Shown here piece by piece: positions 34,392-47,600 of a stretch of 64,000 nt of DNA. Position 1 is the first letter of the stretch. Each line of letters starts with the position of its first letter. This stretch comes from Punica granatum (lineage: Eukaryota; Streptophyta; Magnoliopsida; Myrtales; Lythraceae), in the NCBI RefSeq assembly GCF_007655135.1, contig NC_045134.1, positions 18,934,568 to 18,998,567 of the forward strand, written 5' to 3'. The position numbers and the translations under genes were made by a program. The notes beneath the pieces are model-generated. The model had not been told where the DNA came from, ran no database searches, and was given only the letters and a program-made list of their open reading frames with translations.

Positions 34392-37300
34392 TGTTAGCAC
34401 CCCGTTTTGGCTCACCATTCCAAACAATGATATTAGCAATGACCCAAGCCACGACTTGAGCAGAATACAAAAACGGCTCGGCAGAGCAAGAAATCACTAT
34501 TCATCCTCAAGTTGGCAAAATTGAGCAAATGGCCCATGGACATGACAGAAGGACTCTAGGGGTCACCAAAGGGGAACAGAGCGACCAAAGAACTCAACAA
34601 TGTCCAAAACCGGCGTTTTCAGTGTACTACACGGACGGCACTATTTTCCGATAGTTCGCTCGGCCGTCGGAAGATAGTGAATATTGGACTCCAAAAATCC
34701 ACACCAGTGCCAAAAAGATGAAAAGTGTCCCCAAAGGCATTTTTCAAATCATCTGCTCTATACAGAACAATTTTCTGTATACAGACAACTTTTCAGTGGA
34801 AGTCCAAAAATGCCGGTTTCCTGGAGAAAAGTTAATTCCAAATATCAGACGCGGCCATGCCCCATCAACACACAGAGTATGAACAACGCTTCAGATTGTC
34901 TTTTGGAAGTCACACAGACACTTCAAATGACTTCCGAACGACAAAACAAGCATACCCCTCTTCAGAAGAGCATAGCCGGAGAAGGGTCTGATGAAATTAC
35001 GGCAAACGAAGTTCGTACCGCATTGCCCAGAAAACTCTAGCAGACATTCACAATTGGGCAAAACAAACAGCAAAACCCCTCGCGGTTTCCCGAGTAACCT
35101 CCGAAGAGCGGAAATGACCATTTTTAGTGGAAATCCATATCCGGAGGTCTTCTTTGGGGAAACTTAACTCCGAATGCTTACGTTACACAATGCTAGCCTT
35201 CTCAAGGCTCAATGTGGAATCGTCGGAATAAATCACACGACTCACCTAGACCTCCCGAGCAGTGCTTTAGAGGTCTCAGATACACTTTTCAAGTCCTTGG
35301 AGGTTTGATCTCGACAAACAGAGATTACAGTAATCTCCGGAGTGCCCAAGCAACTCAGAAATCATCCTGAGAAATCCAGTTTCGACCTCCTAGGACGTCT
35401 CCGGCCCCACGTTAGCATTACCGGCTTAAGGGATAATTGTTCACGTTGTCTGACAATTTATGTCAAAATGACCAACGTGAGATGCGGACACAAGATATGC
35501 TGTCAGAAGCGGACAACTTCGCCCTGGTCACTTGCAATGAGCAAAACCGGATTCCGAGCCTCGCACACATCCGGGACATTTCTCCATGAAAAATGTCAAT
35601 CTCTGGCTCATTAACTCCGTTTTCTCGCGTATATCGACAATTCGACGTTCAATTCGAACCACGAACTTCGAATGCGCGACCAATCGAGACCCGAACTTTG
35701 GCCCGAACTTACCTCGCGACCCGTGGGACCCACGGCCAACTCATTGCCGCCTCACCCATGCCCATTGCCCTCCATGTCTCTTGTCATCTTCTTCTTCAAG
35801 CCAAGAAGACAACTTGCATTTGTCTTCCTTTTGCAAAATATCTAAGTGTTTCAATTCAACACTCCAACTTCCCATCCAAGCCATCAATGCTCTTATCTCT
35901 TCTCCATTAATGCAATGGATGAGGATTGAGCTTGATATTTCCTTAAGAAATTCGGATTCCACTAATCCATGGCCCTAATTGCACTTTTCTTCACTAATCT
36001 TGCATTTAAGCTTTTCTATATATTGTCCAAATGTCATTAACTTAAGGAGACACCTTAAAACACTCTCTCTCTAGCATTTCTCACTCTTCAAATGCTCTCA
36101 AACTCCATAGCAAACCGCAGCAAGCTTCAGCCATTTCCAGCAAGTAAAACCAAGCAAAACCGGGCAAAGTCTTAAGTCGGAATCCATCCCGGCTTGAATC
36201 CAAACTTTACCAAACTTCATATCCCACATGTTTTCGAGCCCCTCTATCCATTTCTGAACTTAGATTTCAAGTTTGAAGCCTCTAAGCCATAGAACCAGCC
36301 TTGAACAAAATCTGGACAGATTTGGTCCTTCTCGGGTAAAAAATGTCAAACCGGGTTTCAAGCCTTTCCAAGTTGGTTTGAGCTACCAAAACCCATCAAA
36401 CACCTCCCCACACAACCCTAGGGTGTCAAGAAGTCAAGAAATCCAAGAAAACCCGTCGGTTTAACCCCAGGAAGAAGAAACAGCCCGACTGCCCAGTCGG
36501 GTCGAAATTTCTGACTGTTTGTGCAGTTTTCTTGCAGATCGGGTCGATCCGGGACTCTTTTCGGAAAACGACCACCACAGCCACCTCCAGAGGTGAGTTA
36601 GCAGTCGGGAGCCGTTGGCCTTGCTCAAAAATTCCATCGGGAACCTCCGTAGCAACGTCCGACCCGACTGGTGCCAGACGGGTCCGAATTTCCAGACGTA
36701 CTCTGTTTTCCGTGAACTTTGCAGGGCTGTACGGGTCGACCCGATAACTCTGGGACCAAACGACCACCACAGTCACCTCCGGGGGTCAGTTAGGAGTCAG
36801 GAGCCACTGACCTTGCCTCAAAATTCCATCGGGAGCCTCCGTGGCGACGTCCGACCCGACTTGTGCCAGTCGGGTCTGTCCAATATTTCAGCCGGGTCTG
36901 TTTGATGCCATTCGGGTCTGTTCAACGGAAAACAGCTCAAAACCGACCCATCAACGGTCCAACCCGACTCTTGAAGGTCCCATCCCGCATCTCGGGACTA
37001 GTTGGAGCTCTCGGGTGACCAGCGTCCGTCACCGAGCGTCACCGAGCGCAGCCAGCGCCCGTCACCCGCGCACGCCCGTGCTCGTCATCCAGCGCCACCC
37101 GCGCCCATCACCAGCACACCCGCGCCCGTCACCCGCGCACGCCCGTGCACGTCATCCAGCGCCACCCGCGCCCATCACCAGCACACCCGCGCCCGTCACC
37201 CGCGCACGCCCGTGCTCGTCATCCAGCGCCACCCGCGCCCTTCACCAGCACACCCGTGCCCGCCACCCGCGCACTCCCGTGCTCCTCATCCAGCGCCACC

Positions 37301-40300
37301 CGCGCCCTTCACCAGCACACCCGTGCCCGTCACCCGCGCACTCCCGTGCTCATCATCCAGCGCCACCCGCGCCCGTCACCCGCGCATCCCTGTGCTCGTC
37401 ATCCAGCGCCACCCGCGCCCATCACCAGCACACCCGTGCCGGTCACCCGCGCACGCCCGTGCTCGTCATCCAGCGACACCCGCGCCCATCACCAGCGCCA
37501 CCCGCGCCCTTCACCAGCACACCCGTGCCCGTCACCCGCGCACGCCCGTGCTCGTCATCCAGCGCCACCCGCGCCCATCACCAGCACACCCGCGCCCGTC
37601 ACCCGCGCACGCCCGTGCTCGTCATCCAGCGCCACCCGCGCCCTTCACCAGCACACCCGTGCCCGCCACCCGCGCACTCCCGTGCTCCTCATCCAGCGCC
37701 ACCCGCGCCCTTCACCAGCACACCCGTGCCCGTCACCCGCGCACTCCCGTGCTCATCATCCAGCGCCACCCGCGCCCGTCACCCGCGCATCCCTGTGCTC
37801 GTCATCCAGCGCCACCCGCGCCCATCACCAGCACACCCGTGCCGGTCACCCGCGCACGCCCGTGCTCGTCATCCAGCGCCACCCGCGCCCATCACCAGCA
37901 CACCCGCGCCCGTCACCCGCGCACGCCCGTGCTCGTCATCCAGCGCCACCCGCGCCTTCACCAGCACACCCGTGCCCGTCACCCGCGCACCCCTGTGCTC
38001 GTCATCCAGCGCCACCTGCGCCCATCACCAGCACACCCTTGCCGGTCACCCGCGCACGCCCGTGCTCGGCACCAGCGCCACCCGCGCCCTTCACCAGCAC
38101 ACCCGTGCCCGCCACCCGCGCACTCCCGTGCTCATCATCCAGCGCCACCCGCGCCCTTCACCAGCACACCCGTGCCCGTCACCCGCGCACTCCCGGGCTC
38201 ATCATCCAGCGCCACCCGCGCCCGTCACCAGCGCACGCCCGCGCCCGTCACCAGCGCACGCCCGCGCCCGTCACCAGCGCACGCCCGCGCCCGTCATCCG
38301 CGCACGCCCGCGCCCGTCATCCGCGCAAGCCCGCGCCCGTCCGTGCCCGCCATCCGCGCACGCCCGCGCCCGTCACCCGCGCACGTCCTTGCCCAACACC
38401 AGCGCTTGTCAGTGCCCACCAACGCCCGTGCACGTCCACCCTTGCGCCCGAATACCCTTTTAAGGGTTCCACCGAGTCACCCGACTCTCAAACACTTCTC
38501 CGACTCTTTCCTCGTATTCCGAGGCTAGGTAAAACACTTCTGACTTAGAGGAGTTAGGACTTTTTATATTTTGCATGGCTATGGAGTATTATGGTGTTTC
38601 ATGCATGTTTCATTTGCAAGATTTAATTTTTATGCAATTTTATGTTATATTATGCATGTACACTATCTTATGACTTGCTACCATGTCGGAAAAGAGCTTG
38701 GATCATCATAAAGAAGACTATCCCAACCCGATTATGGCACATTAATTCTCGGCCAACTCTCTAAAGGAGAGGGTTGAGACTTAAATTGCTCTTTTCGGGT
38801 TAAGATCGGTCTCCTTAGCCTATTCAAGTTAATTTCCGAGTTTTGTTTTATCATTATTGCATGCATGAAGCCGGTGTTATTTTATCCTTTTCCTTAGTTA
38901 ACACGTTTGTGAATGTTTGTATGTTTAAATGAGCTAAACAAATCGTGATAACGCCGGCTTTTGTTAAAAAGGAGTGCTATTTATCACGGTTGATGTTTGA
39001 GCATGCGAGAAATAATTAAACCACGATTAGGAAATCATTCGTGACTCGGATAGAGCCATGAGAACCTTCGGCCACCCTTCACAAGATGAAGCCGAGGGCT
39101 TCTTGGCCTTCCTTGGGTCAAGAATGAGTTCCTTATCTCAAGTTTAATTTGTTGATCGGATGATGTGAAGTTTTACTTCAATGTCTTTACGATTCCCATT
39201 AAATATCATGTAAAGACTCTTTCAAACGAAGCATGCATGGATTCGAGTATCGATGACTCATTCGGGTCCATTTGGTTATGAGGATAGTTTCGGTCATTAG
39301 ACCAAATTATCCTCGATCCTTATGGATCGTCTTGGTCGTCGAGTCGCGAATCGTTTTCACAATTAATGCATTCGGCACAACCCTTAAGCATTAATGCCAC
39401 AAACTGGTTAATCGGGACGCTCACACGATTAAACTCACTTCACACTGATAAAGTTTACCCGAATTGGACATTAATTGATAACTCGCGTCGACGAGTCGTC
39501 AAAGGACGTTGGTGCCCTTTTCAAACTTATCAATTTCAAAACCCGAAACGCGCGGTCCGATGTAGCATGGACGTCTGGAAAGGGCTTCTGTGTCTCAACT
39601 TGAGTTTTTACCTGATTCTAGGTAACTCAGGTCAAGATACAGAAGATCTTTCTAGATCACTTCCGGGCAGATCGACCGGTTCTTTGGCTTTTTTGGGGTT
39701 CTTGCACAACCCTGGATGATCCAGGGAATCGGTCGACACCGGCTACAGGCCGAGGTGGCCCGCACTGCGATCTTTCCCCTTTTCTGAAAATAATTTTCAA
39801 ATAGAGGGCAAAATTGTCTTTTCACAATCCAGCGACATCCTTAGGGTTAGCATAACAGAAACACTACAGTACGGGATAAGAACGGGCTACCTGTTCAGGT
39901 GCAGGTTCATCTGTATAGCCTTTTCTTATCTAACTGATGAGTTTCTGTTATCCTAACATAGACTCGGGTAACTAGAACAGTTGATCCCTGTGAGAAAACC
40001 TGTGAAATGCTGATTAACCTTTCACTCGACCTAACCAAACACTAGATAATGGTTAGGAGGAATTCTAGATTCCAAATCTAGAGTCAAAACACGAGTTTGG
40101 TTAATTCAGTGGTAATTCAGTGTCACAATACAGAACAACTGTAAAAGCGATTCACACACCTGAGATTTGACTCTCTTTGTCAAGTTCTCAAAACAAAGCC
40201 GAATGCTGAAACATTGGCATATGTTTGATTGTTTAGCATATGGCATTTGCTTGCAAAAACACCCCTGGGTTAATAATCTGTTAATTCACGTAAACAAGAC

Positions 40301-41237
40301 AATAACAAACACTTTGTCTGTTATTAACCTGTTGCTTGTTATCTTTCTGCACCTGTTTGCCATGCGGGTCGGGCCTGACCCCTAGGCCGAATAATATTAG
40401 GGTTCAACGCCCTAATCATCGAGCACAGGGTCCAACACCCTAATCAACACTCACAGGGTCCAACGCCCTATTCAGTGAGAGCGTTCATTGAATTTCAGTT
40501 CTTCGGTCTTTTCCCTAAACTCACGGTGAGTTAGAGTGGAATAATAACCGAACGCGAAACGACTGGAATTCGACCCTTTTGCAATTTGTATTTATTGTTT
40601 TTGAGAGCATTGTAAGGATTCTATTTGGTGCATTTATTCTGTAAGAATTCCAGTCGGTGAGCGAACGGTCCGAGAGTCGAATTAATCGAATCGGTCTAAT
40701 GCTTGCCCAGACACAAGTGAATCCAAGATATCGCAGTTCTGGTTCACGCAGGGATTCAACCTCCATGGTTCGATGAACTGTAATGCAAGATTGTGAACCA
40801 ATTCCCCGACATATAGATTTACTTCTCTCCCGGCTTCTCAACCGACATCGTTTGGTTCATCGAATATCCGGTGTCAAAACGTGCGAGCCGAGTGCAGCTT
40901 AATTCACGCGGTAAATAATAAAACATGCAAGCCTAGCAAACCAGAGTATCGAAAGGGCGTGCGGGATATAGGCCCGCACGTAACATGAACCCCCGAACAC
41001 GGATTTTCCGGTTCCGCACAGATCAATGCCTTAACAACAAACTAGGTGTTCCATACCCCTAGACCTGGGTAACTTATCCGCCCTCGACCTCCGGGTCGTA
41101 AAATGATAAGTGGCGACTCCTTCTCTCACGCGTGTCCGACGCGCGCCCCCGCGGGAAGATGGACGTTCCGACCAAGCCGCGCGATCCAAAAGCGCGCGAT
41201 GCGGGCCCCGACGAGAGTCAACATTCGGGTCCGTACA
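34392..41237 (+). repeat. 3' LTR of the Ogre-like element, complete
   Basis: It is 6,846 bp long and bounded by TGTTAGCACC and GTCCGTACA. A TATA-like TCTATATATTG lies near 36015, about 1.6 kb into the LTR, followed by a CT-rich stretch, a plausible U3/R border. The minisatellite array is at 37051-38386. The right edge cuts directly into viral component A' at 41238. ORFs across it are not conserved as proteins. Confidence 0.85.
37051..38386. repeat. 67-bp GC-rich minisatellite, short array
   Basis: The same unit as at 20231-24235, here about 1.3 kb and very regular. Its last 150 bases are a higher-frequency sub-repeat of CGCACGCCCGCGCCCGTCA type. Confidence 0.95.
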
Positions 41238-41275
41238 AGTCCATTTAAATATTAATCTGCCATGACCATTGTTTC

Positions 41276-42867
41276 ATGTTGTCTACATACAGGAACATGG
41301 ATCTCCCCTGGTTTGACCAGCACGATAAAAGTTCCTCCTCGAGGAACAAAACCCATAAACATCAGGATCTGCCTCCAAAAAAGCGATTCTGCATAAAGAC
41401 CAGCCTCACGGCTTGGCGGCCTGATCACAGGCAACAACTCATCTTGGATGATTTATGGTCTTCCGTAAAAAATCCTCAAAAGGGTGAGGAATCCATAAAC
41501 GCATTGGTTCTCCACATGGAGGAACAAAGCAACAGCAAAGCGTCCTTGCAGCAGGAACTTTGCCTGAAAATCGATTCGCTGCAACGAGAGCTATCCCTCC
41601 AAAAAGCTCAGACTCAAGCTTTCCTCCAAGACAGGTTAGTAGAGTTCGATAATTTCACAGAGCACTTTGCAGAAATGCAAAGAGAAAATCATGCTCTATC
41701 GAAAAAATTGAAAAAGAGCGAAAAAAGGAGAGGTATTCTGGAAAAAGAAAATGAAGGCTTCAAAAAAGAAATAGATAGCCTCTGTGCGAAAAGAATAGAA
41801 GTCTTAGAGTTTTCTGAGTCCTGCCTCAGAGAAAAAGACGCTCTTGATGATGAAAATAAAAAATTAAAGCAGGAATTGGAGTCCATATCAACTCCATCAA
41901 TGAATCAGTCTGTGGTTCCCCCCATCGGAAACCGGACTGAAAAACTGTTTTGGGAAAAGCCCATTGAAGTAACTCTCAGTGGCGTCTTCCCCGAGCAGGA
42001 GAAATCCTGTTCCTTTCAAAACTTCCTGAGGATATCGTCTTAAAAATTTTTGAGACAAGTCTCCAGGATTTTACTACAACCACCATTTCCTTTTTCAAAA
42101 AACTCCTTCATTTCTGTGCATGTTCACAAAAAGGAATTGACGGATGGTTTTGGAATTGGGAAAGAAAAAACCATTTTCAAAATGATTTTCCAAAACCCTG
42201 TGACCAACACGAGGAAGATGATGATTTTGAAAGAACTGACATCCTACTCATGAACGGTTGCAGGCATATCCTGGAATTCTCTATCCCCAGGATAAGTTTT
42301 TATGTTTTCCCATTAAAAGATAAATTTTATAAACACCATTTCGATTTTTGTGATCTCCTAAAATATGGAGTTCTCAAATCCATAATTCTGAGACCAGAGG
42401 ATGAACATCGACCAGAGTACCAGTCTCTTTTTGGAGATAATGCTTGGGGATTAATCAAAAAGTCCCTACATCGATCGTCCAGCCTCTTCATCAGCATCGA
42501 ATCCACTCCACCGGAATGGATCTCCCCCATAAAAGTTCAACCTGCTATCCATTACATTTTTATCTCTCCGGTAAGTTCGAGGAGCATTCTCACTCCGGAG
42601 GTAAAGTTCTGGCCAGCAGATGGACCGATAACCAACCAGATCAGCGACTGGCGAGCCTGGGTTCAGGTAAACGAATGGCACTGGCGTAAATACCCAGAGC
42701 ATGTTCTCCAGTTCTCAGGTAACTGCCAAAGAGTTTTCCTGCATATCTCTCTCATCGACTTACCAGCACAACCAGGGTTCAGCACAAGACATGCTTTCCT
42801 GATTGACAAGTTCGAAGAGGAGTTCTTGCTAGAAGCTCAGCGTGATCATCGCCAATACGGCATCTAG
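41276..42867 (+). pseudogene. Component A' downstream ORF, coiled coil, broken
   Basis: This is the second copy of the ORF at 18103-19693. It stays open for 255 codons through the basic N-terminus and the whole coiled coil, then shifts frame near 41990 by one base relative to copy 1 and stops at 42043. The Phe/Trp-rich C-terminal part is open again at 42250-42867, ending in TAG. The two copies are broken at different positions, so each decayed separately after integration. Function unknown. Confidence 0.7.
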
Positions 42868-43553
42868 CCACTAACAACCGAGAGCGTCCGCCCACTGTTT
42901 CAGACACGTGGATCATTACCGGACAAAAAACCTTTCGGCTCTACAGGCTATGCCCCGACATAATCAGCGCAATCTCCGGAAGCGTCCTACCACTACTCAC
43001 AGTGGTAGCATAACGGACAAAAAACCTTTCGGCGAGCGTGCCCGACATAAAGCAGCCTCCTGACACCTTTTGCGACAAAAAAGGCACTGTAGCTACAGTT
43101 CTTCCACTGAGCTCGACAGTACCCCGCATGTGAGTGCACAGTGTAAAGCTGCACAGCGACAAGGCATCCACCACTGCCTATAAGTGTGCTCTTCCTCCAG
43201 CATCGAAGGGACACACACCCGCAACACATAATTCACTCTTCCTCTCTTCTTCTCTTCTCTCTTCCCATATGTAAACATCCGGCTCCCATAACCCGGATCC
43301 TCCAACCCCATTTCTGTGTGTAAGTTCCAGTGTAAGCATGGATTGAGTCCTTACAGACTCTTTCCTTTTATTTTAATGTCTTTTCTTTTTGTTTGTTTTA
43401 AACTCATGTACTCCCTTCAGCCCATCATGGGCTAAGTGTTTGAATAAATCTTCCATGTCGATCTCATATTTATCTTGACAGTCTATGCATATCAGATCCA
43501 TGTTCTTCCTGTATTCCATGATTATCTCTTACGTCTAGGTCTCTGGGTGTTAA
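42868..43553 (+). promoter_or_regulatory. Pararetroviral intergenic promoter region (A')
   Basis: No ORF is present here. A TATA-like CTATAAG lies at 43178-43184, so transcription would begin near 43208-43215. AATAAA lies at 43443-43448, downstream of that start, as in caulimovirids that read past their poly(A) site on the first pass. The first 500 bases are nearly identical to 49670-50200 behind component B. The word GGACAAAAAACCTTTCGGC occurs twice (near 42924 and 43016). Confidence 0.75.
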
Positions 43554-43566
43554 TGGTATCAGAGCC
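43554..43566 (+). other. First primer binding site before component B
   Basis: TGGTATCAGAGCC, identical to 43776-43788 and 13896-13908. It is followed by CTATAAAGAG rather than the leader sequence proper. Confidence 0.85.
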
Positions 43567-43775
43567 TATAAAGAGTCCCGATCCTCTCACTCGTGACTCA
43601 ATCACGAAGCGAGGCTCTCCGCAGGGAACGCCCTAGCGGGGTGGCAAACTGATAGGTACCACACGACGTGATACCAGCAATAGTCTGGCAAGAGGTCGTG
43701 CTCTCGAAAAGTTGTAGTGGCTTGAGAGTCCCCGGGTATGCAAAGGCCTTGGGGTTGCAAAGGTGCGTAAATTAA

Positions 43776-43788
43776 TGGTATCAGAGCC
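43776..43788 (+). other. Second primer binding site, component B leader
   Basis: TGGTATCAGAGCC followed by AAGTGTAGG as in copy 1 of component A. It lies 222 bp after the first primer site. Confidence 0.88.
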
Positions 43789-44645
43789 AAGTGTAGGTGG
43801 GGAAGGGATGTATATTCCGTTAAGATGTTCGTGTCCGGTAGAACTCGTAGGTCATAACATCTAGGACCGCCTTCATGGCTGGTAGAAATTCATGTAGCGT
43901 TCTCCCAATAGTGTATTCTTGCATATCCTATACAATGAACTGAAGCTGGTAAGCAGGATAGGAAGGAGGCATAGATCACCGTCTCTTTAGGTTTCTGGAT
44001 CCAACCACAATGAACTGATGCTCACAAAAGAAGTAGTGCAATAGGCTCTAATGTCCATCCAGTCGCTCTAATGGACCCTACACATTCACCGTTCGTAGGA
44101 ACCCGGGGGGAAGTCCTAAGGTGTCCCCGTCTTGTAAGTCCCGACGGTTAGGGCAGTTTTCAGGGGAAAAATTGGAACGAATCCCGGAAGTGTTATGAAC
44201 ACCGTCTAAGTAGATGGAGGTTATCGACTGGAGTAGAGTTATCCTTTGCATTACCGTTCGTAGAGGTACAGCAGTTGGGGTATGAATCTATATAGATCTC
44301 TCAAAGAGTAAGTGAGTTTTCCGAATTTGTCTTACTACTATTATTGTTAAAACCAGGAACAGCAGTTGGTTAGGGATGTGCTAGAATCTGCAGGGAAACA
44401 CTGTGTGAGGAATCTGCCGCTCATCCAGGTAAGTCTTAGATCTTGATCTTGAGAGAAGCCGGGTAGGAGTATCTGATACGGTATAGCATCTCTGAACTAC
44501 CTCCTAGGCTAATGGTTCTATTTATATCCATAGAGCTTTCGTCTAGGATGAATATGGAATACCGCAAGGATAGGGAACTGATATGCAAAAGTATAGAAAG
44601 TCTTGATAAATGTCTGATAGACTGGAAGGTTTATTGTTTTAAAAT
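43789..44645 (+). promoter_or_regulatory. Pararetroviral leader of component B
   Basis: Nearly identical to 13909-14766 of component A up to the start codon, after which the two sequences are unrelated. It carries short upstream ORFs but no long one. Confidence 0.85.
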
Positions 44646-47600
44646 ATGGATTGGTTTAAAGCAAGTTCTTCGAGTACATGTCCTTCTGAAAATAATTTCG
44701 ATAATGATTCTGTTCTCAACAGAGAAGAGGTCAATTTGGAATGTTTTGATAAATCTATCGATGATTGGGAGATCCCAAGAATCGCTTCAAAACAGATTTA
44801 TAAAAACTCAAAATTCCAACAAATTTTCTCAAAAACCGATTACACCATAACAACTGAAGAGCGGGACATCCCCCTAAAAAACTCTTCACAAACCATAAAA
44901 CTCTTGAACCAAGAGTCCCTGAAAAAACATAACGATAAGTACAATTTCATCCATATAGGGCTTGTCCAAGTGGGCATAAAACCCCTGACCAGAGAAGGTT
45001 TAGATACCTCAGTGCTCCTAGTGCTTAGGGATGCTAGGCTTCTAAACTACCATGAATCCATCCTTGGGACGGTAGAGACTAGTCTGTGTGACGGGCCAGT
45101 CCATTTCAACTGTTTCCCAAATTTCACCATGTCCCTAAAAGACCAAAACATAGCTCATGGCTTGACCCTGCAAATCAAAACGCACAATTACAAGATTGCT
45201 TTAGGCTCAATCCCTTTAGCCCTTGTGTACAGAGTCCATTACAAAACGATGGTCTCAGCGTTTGCAACCAAAGCCTTCAACCATAGTCCCAAAGGAGAAA
45301 CCCTCCTTTTCCAAACTGATATTGCTAGGTCAAACACTGTAGTCCCTAGACCAATTAGGTGGAACGAGGTAACTCTTCCTGAAGAATGGGTCTTAGAAGA
45401 CGCAGTTGCCCCTGAAAAAATTCAAAATGAGGAACTTAGTCGAGTGAGCCAGTTCCAAGATGGGAGAGTTTCCATAAGCTTTCACCATAGGAGATCAGTC
45501 GACATACAGTCAACCTCAACCCCTTCGATAAATTCTTCCTTTAGAAGCCCTGAGCTTAGAAGGAGATCATTTAGTGTTGCCCCATCGGCAAACACTTTCC
45601 AAACAGCTACTGAAAACTCTCCTAGGACTGCCAACCTTAGAGGAATAAGTAGTGTCGCCACCGATATCCCTAGACCAGTGTACTCTGCCCCCATCACAGA
45701 TGAAACTGAGTCTTCGCCACCTTCACCCACATTCTCATCCATAACCGATGCAACCAGAATCAATCCTAACCCTGAGATTTATGTTATTGAGAAATCATTT
45801 TCAATAGCCTCAGCCATCCTTAGGAATGACTTCTGCTCCAAAGAAAATGAAAAAAGAAAAAACTGGTTGTATGATGTCTTTACAAAAAAATACGTAGAGA
45901 TCATAATGCAAAACAGTTGGATCCACTGGATGAATGAAAATGGGAAAAACATCCTTTTCTGGGATTGGTTCTACCAATTCTTCATGGAAGAAAAGGCTCT
46001 CAAATTCACTGAAAATACCATAACATGGAAACTACCTTTTAACAAAACCGTAGTCTCCTCAAAACCACCTCCAAAATATGTTGAGCCAAAAGAACCTGAG
46101 CAAACCAAAAACCTTAGGTTACTCAACATGATGATCAGGAATACCCGCGCCTTAGAGCATGAAAACTGGGAAAAAGAAAGACTACAAGCAGAGTTAAAAC
46201 TTCGCCAAAAACTCAATGAGCTCCATAAAGAAGTAATAACTCTGAAAACCGATGAAAAGCTGGTTCAGGCAATGGACAGTGCTGAACCCAAACCTGAGTG
46301 TAAAAGCCAGGAATTCACCCATCAGAAATACCTCCTAAAACCTACAATCAAGGTGAACGACTTTCAAGTGGAAGTAACTGCCCTGTTGGATACAGGTGCA
46401 GACGCCAATTGTGTGAGGGAGGGAATAATCCCTAAAAAATACTGCAAATTGACCAATGAATCTTTACGTTCTGCTAGCAACAATAAATTGAAAATCACTC
46501 ATAAAATTGCAGAAGCAGAAGTTAAAAATGAAGATTCAACATACAAAACTGGTTTCCTAGTCGTCCAAGACTTAAAAAATGAAGTCATACTAGGAACCCC
46601 ATTCATTCAGCTCATTAAACCCTTCCTTTTCACCAATTCAGGCATAAAAACGGTGTATTTAGGAAGCAAAACCCTTTTCCCTTTCATAACAAAACCTGTA
46701 ACCAGGAATCTGGACATGATACAGGCTGCTGAGAGGCAAATAGGCTGGGTAAAAGATGAGATATCTCACCATAATGTTGAAAATCTGCTCCAAAAACCAA
46801 ATTGGAAACAAAAAATCGATAATCTCGACAGACTGATTCAGGAGTCAGTTTGCGGAGAAACCCCAAACGCTTTCTGGGATAGGAAGCAACATGTCATCGA
46901 CTTACCTTATGAAAAGGATTTCGATGAGAAAAATATCCCAACAAAAGCCAGACCCATTCAGATGAATCAAGAGTTAGAAAGACACTGCAAATTAGAAATC
47001 CAAGACCTCTTGAACAAAAAATTGATTAGGCCTAGTAAGTCTCCCTGGAGTTGTTCAGCCCTCTACGTGAACAAAAACGCTGAGCTTGAAAGATGAGTCC
47101 CCAGGTTAGTAATCAATTACAAGCCCTTGAACCAAGCCTTACGGTGGATTAGGTACCCGATACCTAACAAAAAAGATTTGCTCCAAAGACTTCATGATTC
47201 AAAAATATTTTCAAAATTCGACATGAAGTCAGGCTTTTGGCAAATTCAAATCGCCGAAAAGGACAAATACAAAACTGCATTCACAGTTCCGTTTGGCCAG
47301 TACGAATGGAATGTAATGCCATTTGGGCTCAAAAATGCCCCATCTGAATTTCAGAAAATCATGAATGACATCTTTGGTGAATACTCCGATTTCATAATTG
47401 TATACATCGATGATGTTCTCATATTTTCCAAAACCCCTGATTCTCATTTCAGACATCTGAAGCATTTTATGAGAGTCACCGCGATAAATGGTTGGACTGT
47501 GTCTCCGACTAAAGTCTGCCTCTTTCAAACCAAAATCCGATTCCTAGGGCACAACATCAGCAGGGGCACCATAATCCCCATTAACCGGTCCATCCAGTTT

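Larger units (their letters stand above)
19689..41237 (+). mobile_element. Giant Ogre/Tat-like non-autonomous LTR element
   Basis: The right LTR runs 34392-41237 (6,846 bp, TGTTAGCACC to GTCCGTACA) and the left one is truncated (19689-27133). Directly after the left LTR is a tRNA-Arg-type primer site (TTGGCGACTCCGCTGGGGAC) and directly before the right LTR a polypurine tract. LTRs of 5 kb or more, this primer and an ORF before the gag position are features of Ogre/Tat elements. The 7.26-kb interior has one DUF7745-like ORF and no gag, protease, RT or integrase, so it depends on other elements to move. The LTR parts outside the arrays differ by only a dozen or two changes over 2.7 kb, so the insertion is young. 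Confidence 0.85.
41238..43553 (+). mobile_element. Endogenous pararetrovirus, component A' (3' part)
   Basis: It starts abruptly at the position equal to 18065 of copy 1, where the retrotransposon LTR ends, and continues past the end of copy 1 through the coiled-coil ORF and the viral intergenic promoter region to the leader of component B. Over the shared 1.6 kb the two A copies differ at only about ten positions by eye. The part upstream of 41238 is missing here. Confidence 0.85.

Noticed and set aside
41238..41242. Target-site duplication of the Ogre-like element
   Set aside because: AGTCC is the right flank, but the left flank was lost in the deletion, so no pair can be demonstrated.
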